From NCBI GenBank assembly GCA_026982175.1, contig JALSHP010000008.1, forward strand, positions 1 to 7,016: a stretch of 7,016 bases of DNA, given 5' to 3'. A program made the position numbers and the translations under genes. Under the pieces are notes generated by a model that had not been told where the DNA came from, made no database searches, and worked only from the letters and a program-made list of their open reading frames with translations. Source of the DNA: Campylobacteraceae bacterium (GTDB lineage Bacteria; Campylobacterota; Campylobacteria; Campylobacterales; Sulfurovaceae). This document shows positions 5,362 through 7,016 of the stretch, in pieces. How positions within the stretch are numbered: position 1 is the first letter of the stretch; each line of letters opens with the position of its first letter.

Positions 5362-6189
5362 TTATTTTTTACTACAGTCACTCTCGGCTTCATTAGCGAT
5401 GGTGTTAAGATTTGCAAATCCACACCCCTCTTCCTCCACGACATTAAACGCACTGTTAATACTTACACTCTCTTCAATCACAATATCATCCGTAGAGCTA
5501 TTTTCATAGGAGTCAATAATGTCCTTGTCACCATTAATGATTTTAATATTTTTCCCCTCTTTGGTGATGAGAATAGGAATGGTTTTAAAGTTTAAGAAGG
5601 TGGCAAAATGTTGTGCTTCAATCCCCTCAATGTCTATCTTTTTAAAGTCAATATTATTCTCATGCATATATTTTTTGACTTTTTTACAGTGTGGACACGA
5701 TTCAGACTGTAATAAGTATGTTCCATCTTCCGTAACAAATGATTTACTTTGAGGAATATTTAAAAATGAAAGTGCCATAAGCAGTGAGATAACAGCAGGA
5801 ATGGTCATTGCAAAATATTTGCGTGAAGAGAGCAGTAGTGTAACGGCTAAAAAAGCATAGATACCCATACAGAATTTACACATTTCAGGAGAAGCCCAAT
5901 ATTGGTACCCTAACATAATTGTCTCAAAGAGTAAAGAAGAGATTAAAACAATAAAAAAGAGTATCTCTGGAATCTTTTTGGCATAACTTAAAATACCTAC
6001 TACTAAGAGTAGGAGTGCAGCTGCCATTCCAAAATAGTTTAAATAGAGTGAGTCAAACTTTAACAATGCTCCTGCGAGTTCACAGCCTGTTGAGTGACAG
6101 AGACTTGAATGGTTTAACTTTAAGTAAGTTTCACCTGCAATATAGAGCAAAAAGAGAAGTGGGGCAAGAATAAAACCTAGCTTTTTCAA
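5362..6189 (-). CDS. VKOR-thioredoxin-like fusion, periplasmic disulfide-bond formation protein
   Basis: A 275-residue membrane protein. The N-terminal half is a vitamin K epoxide reductase (VKOR)-type domain with five predicted membrane segments (about 6-23, 50-70, 75-95, 106-121, 126-145). It has a periplasmic loop cysteine pair C31/C36 and the quinone-proximal CxxC pair C104/C107 (MCKFC). The C-terminal part (about 150-230) is thioredoxin/glutaredoxin-like, with CPHC at 165-168 and a cis-Pro motif TIP at 203-205. Positive-inside residues (KK 71-72, RK 123-124) place the CxxC pairs and the thioredoxin domain in the periplasm. The fusion should pass electrons from substrate thiols through CPHC to the VKOR pairs and quinone, replacing a separate DsbA/DsbB pair. 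A further tail (about 231-275) is acidic and has two more cysteines, C256 and C272. The start is TTG (6187-6189) with AAGGAA at about 6195-6200; no nearby in-frame ATG is better. It may be co-transcribed with the downstream operon. Confidence 0.87.
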   Translation of the reverse strand: MKKLGFILAPLLFLLYIAGETYLKLNHSSLCHSTGCELAGALLKFDSLYLNYFGMAAALLLLVVGILSYAKKIPEILFFIVLISSLLFETIMLGYQYWASPEMCKFCMGIYAFLAVTLLLSSRKYFAMTIPAVISLLMALSFLNIPQSKSFVTEDGTYLLQSESCPHCKKVKKYMHENNIDFKKIDIEGIEAQHFATFLNFKTIPILITKEGKNIKIINGDKDIIDSYENSSTDDIVIEESVSINSAFNVVEEEGCGFANLNTIANEAESDCSKK

Positions 6190-6229
6190 AATCGTTCCTT
6201 GTGTTGTAATTTGTGATTAACATAGTATC

Positions 6230-6274
6230 ATGCTCAAAATGAAAGTTAGATTTAAAAATTAATTTATTGAGCAT
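6230..6274. promoter_or_regulatory. 8-bp inverted repeat ATGCTCAA / TTGAGCAT in the divergent spacer
   Basis: Perfect arms at 6230-6237 and 6267-6274 separated by 29 bp (centres 37 bp apart) lie between the VKOR gene and the rplU promoter. The right arm ends 25 bp upstream of the rplU -10 box and the left arm is about 40 bp upstream of the VKOR start. This is a plausible pair of half-sites for a regulator affecting both genes, but no known operator is recognised. Confidence 0.3.
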
Positions 6275-6278
6275 AAAC

Positions 6279-6312
6279 TTCAATTAAAACTGTTTTGGGT
6301 ATAATTTCGGAC
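6279..6312 (+). promoter_or_regulatory. Promoter of the rplU-rpmA operon
   Basis: TATAAT at 6300-6305 in the context TTTTGGGTATAATTTC matches the strong -10 with upstream G/T-rich extension typical of Campylobacterota housekeeping promoters. A weak -35-like TTCAAT is at 6279-6284 (15-bp spacing). Transcription would start near 6312 and leave a leader of about 58 bases. Confidence 0.7.
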
Positions 6313-6336
6313 TTTTTAAAAAGCAGGGGATTTCCA

Positions 6337-6352
6337 TAATCTCTTAAGATTA
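6337..6352 (+). promoter_or_regulatory. Small leader hairpin before the rplU ribosome binding site
   Basis: TAATCT (6337-6342) and AGATTA (6347-6352) can pair around a 4-nt CTTA loop, ending 6 bases before the GAAGGG ribosome binding site (6359-6364). Ribosomal-protein leaders are often autoregulated, but this stem is short and AT-rich, so a regulatory role is only a possibility. A 12-bp palindrome CTTTTTAAAAAG lies upstream at 6312-6323. Confidence 0.25.
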
Positions 6353-6370
6353 ATTAATGAAGGGTTTGCA

Positions 6371-6676
6371 ATGTACGCAATCATTAAAGCAAGTGGTCAA
6401 CAATTCAAGGTTCAAGAGGGTGATATTATCTGTTTTGACAAGATGAATCTTGAGCCAAAAGCAGCAGTAGAATTTAAAGAAGTTCTAGCACTAGACAACG
6501 GTGAATTAACTGTAGGTACTCCTTTTGTAGAGGGTGCAGTGGTTAAAGGTGAGGTGATTAACGAAGGTCGAGACAAAAAAGTTATCATCTATAAAAAACG
6601 AAGAAGAAAAGATTCAAAACTTAAAAGAGGTTTCAGAAGAGACTTCACAAGAGTTAGAATTACATCTATAGCATAA
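6371..6676 (+). CDS. rplU: 50S ribosomal protein L21
   Basis: A 101-residue protein, normal length for bacterial L21 (103 in E. coli). It begins MYAIIKASGQQFKVQEGD, the conserved L21 N terminus, and ends with the basic rRNA-binding region KKRRRKDSKLKRGFRRDFTRVRI (cluster at 74-97) that contacts 23S rRNA. L21 is a primary assembly component of the large subunit. The ATG is preceded by GAAGGG (6359-6364) at good spacing. It is followed after 10 bases by rpmA, the near-universal bacterial order. The basic tail has the form common in Campylobacterota, one of the best taxonomic clues in the window. Confidence 0.97.
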   Translation: MYAIIKASGQQFKVQEGDIICFDKMNLEPKAAVEFKEVLALDNGELTVGTPFVEGAVVKGEVINEGRDKKVIIYKKRRRKDSKLKRGFRRDFTRVRITSIA

Positions 6677-6686
6677 GGAGCAGAGT

Positions 6687-6941
6687 ATGGCACACAAAAA
6701 AGGTCAAGGTTCTACACAGAACAACCGTGATTCAGCTGGTCGAAGACTGGGCGTTAAAAAATATGGTGGGGAAGCAGTAATCCCTGGTAATATCATTATT
6801 AGACAAAGAGGAACAAAAGTTCATACTGGTACAGGTGTTGGAATGGGTAAAGACCATACAATATTTGCACTTATTGAAGGTGTTGTTGAGTTCTCAAACG
6901 TTGCACGTGGTAAAAAAAGAGTTTCTGTAGTACCTGCATAA
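6687..6941 (+). CDS. rpmA: 50S ribosomal protein L27
   Basis: An 84-residue protein, typical for L27. The N terminus MAHKKGQGSTQNNRDSAGRRLGVKKYGGE carries the flexible arm that reaches the peptidyl-transferase centre and helps position tRNA; the core continues with IIIRQRGTKVHTGTGVGMGKDHTIFAL. It starts directly with MAHKKG, so there is no N-terminal extension of the kind cleaved by Prp in Firmicutes. A strong AAGGAG (6675-6680), overlapping the rplU stop, lies 6 bases before the ATG, consistent with co-translation from the rplU promoter. The usual next gene in this neighbourhood is obg (GTPase CgtA), which would lie beyond the right edge; this is not seen. Confidence 0.97.
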   Translation: MAHKKGQGSTQNNRDSAGRRLGVKKYGGEAVIPGNIIIRQRGTKVHTGTGVGMGKDHTIFALIEGVVEFSNVARGKKRVSVVPA

Positions 6942-6956
6942 GCTTTTTCTTTAAAG

Positions 6957-7009
6957 TTTAAAGGTGAGTTTTAGCTCATCTTTAAAATCTATTTTAAATT
7001 ATTTTTTTT
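6957..7009 (+). terminator. Hairpin and T-run downstream of rpmA, terminator or attenuator
   Basis: TTTAAAGGTGAG (6957-6968) pairs with CTCATCTTTAAA (6975-6986) over 12 bp with one G-U pair and a 6-nt loop. A run of eight T is at 7002-7009, about 15 bases after the stem rather than directly adjacent. This suits rplU-rpmA transcript ending, possibly incomplete if a gene such as obg follows. Confidence 0.6.
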
Positions 7010-7016
7010 AAATAAA

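Noticed and set aside
5314..5752. Two plus-strand open frames opposite the VKOR-thioredoxin gene
   Set aside because: They are antisense to a well-supported gene with CPHC and CxxC motifs, and have no independent evidence.

Overview
The window looks like ordinary chromosomal sequence from an AT-rich Campylobacterota (Epsilonproteobacteria) member, probably of the free-living Sulfurimonas/Sulfurovum/Arcobacter type. The main evidence is the character of ribosomal proteins L21 and L27 (for example the MAHKKGQGSTQNNRDSAGRR start of L27 and the KRRRKDSKLKRGFRRDFTRVRI tail of L21), together with AT-rich spacers and TATAAT-type -10 boxes that lack a clear -35. The genus is inference. There are nine credible genes, one of them cut by the left edge. 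I see no rRNA, tRNA, CRISPR array, phage or intact insertion sequence.

Layout. Bases 1-401 hold the 3' end of an unrecognised plus-strand gene. It converges on a minus-strand sodium/dicarboxylate symporter gene (458-1666), with two back-to-back hairpins at the junction. A divergent AT-rich spacer (1667-1794) contains a perfect 12-bp palindrome and four tandem copies of a 7-bp repeat. It leads into a plus-strand secreted L,D-transpeptidase-like gene (1795-2433). A 104-bp spacer (2434-2537) holds an 88-bp segment bounded by TTAACC/GGTTAA.

From 6189 down to 2538 five genes run on the minus strand. They encode a VKOR-thioredoxin fusion (disulfide formation), a YfgM-like membrane-anchored TPR protein, a BamB-like beta-propeller lipoprotein, a complete Xer-type tyrosine recombinase and a small uncharacterised protein. 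The last four are tightly packed (1-bp overlap, 8-bp overlap, 9-bp gap) and probably form one operon with its own promoter in the 73-bp gap at 5289-5361. The first may read through or be separate. The right end is the plus-strand rplU-rpmA ribosomal operon (6371-6941) with its promoter and leader, followed by a terminator-like hairpin.

Functionally, the central part leans toward the cell envelope: disulfide-bond formation, a YfgM/BamB pair resembling the adjacent yfgM-bamB genes of gamma-proteobacteria, and peptidoglycan modification, with a recombinase embedded in the operon. I found no convincing new biological system. The points most worth a second look are the YfgM/BamB-like gene pair, the heptamer repeat in a promoter, the Xer protein with a shortened linker, the cysteine-rich tail of the VKOR fusion and the 88-bp intergenic element.
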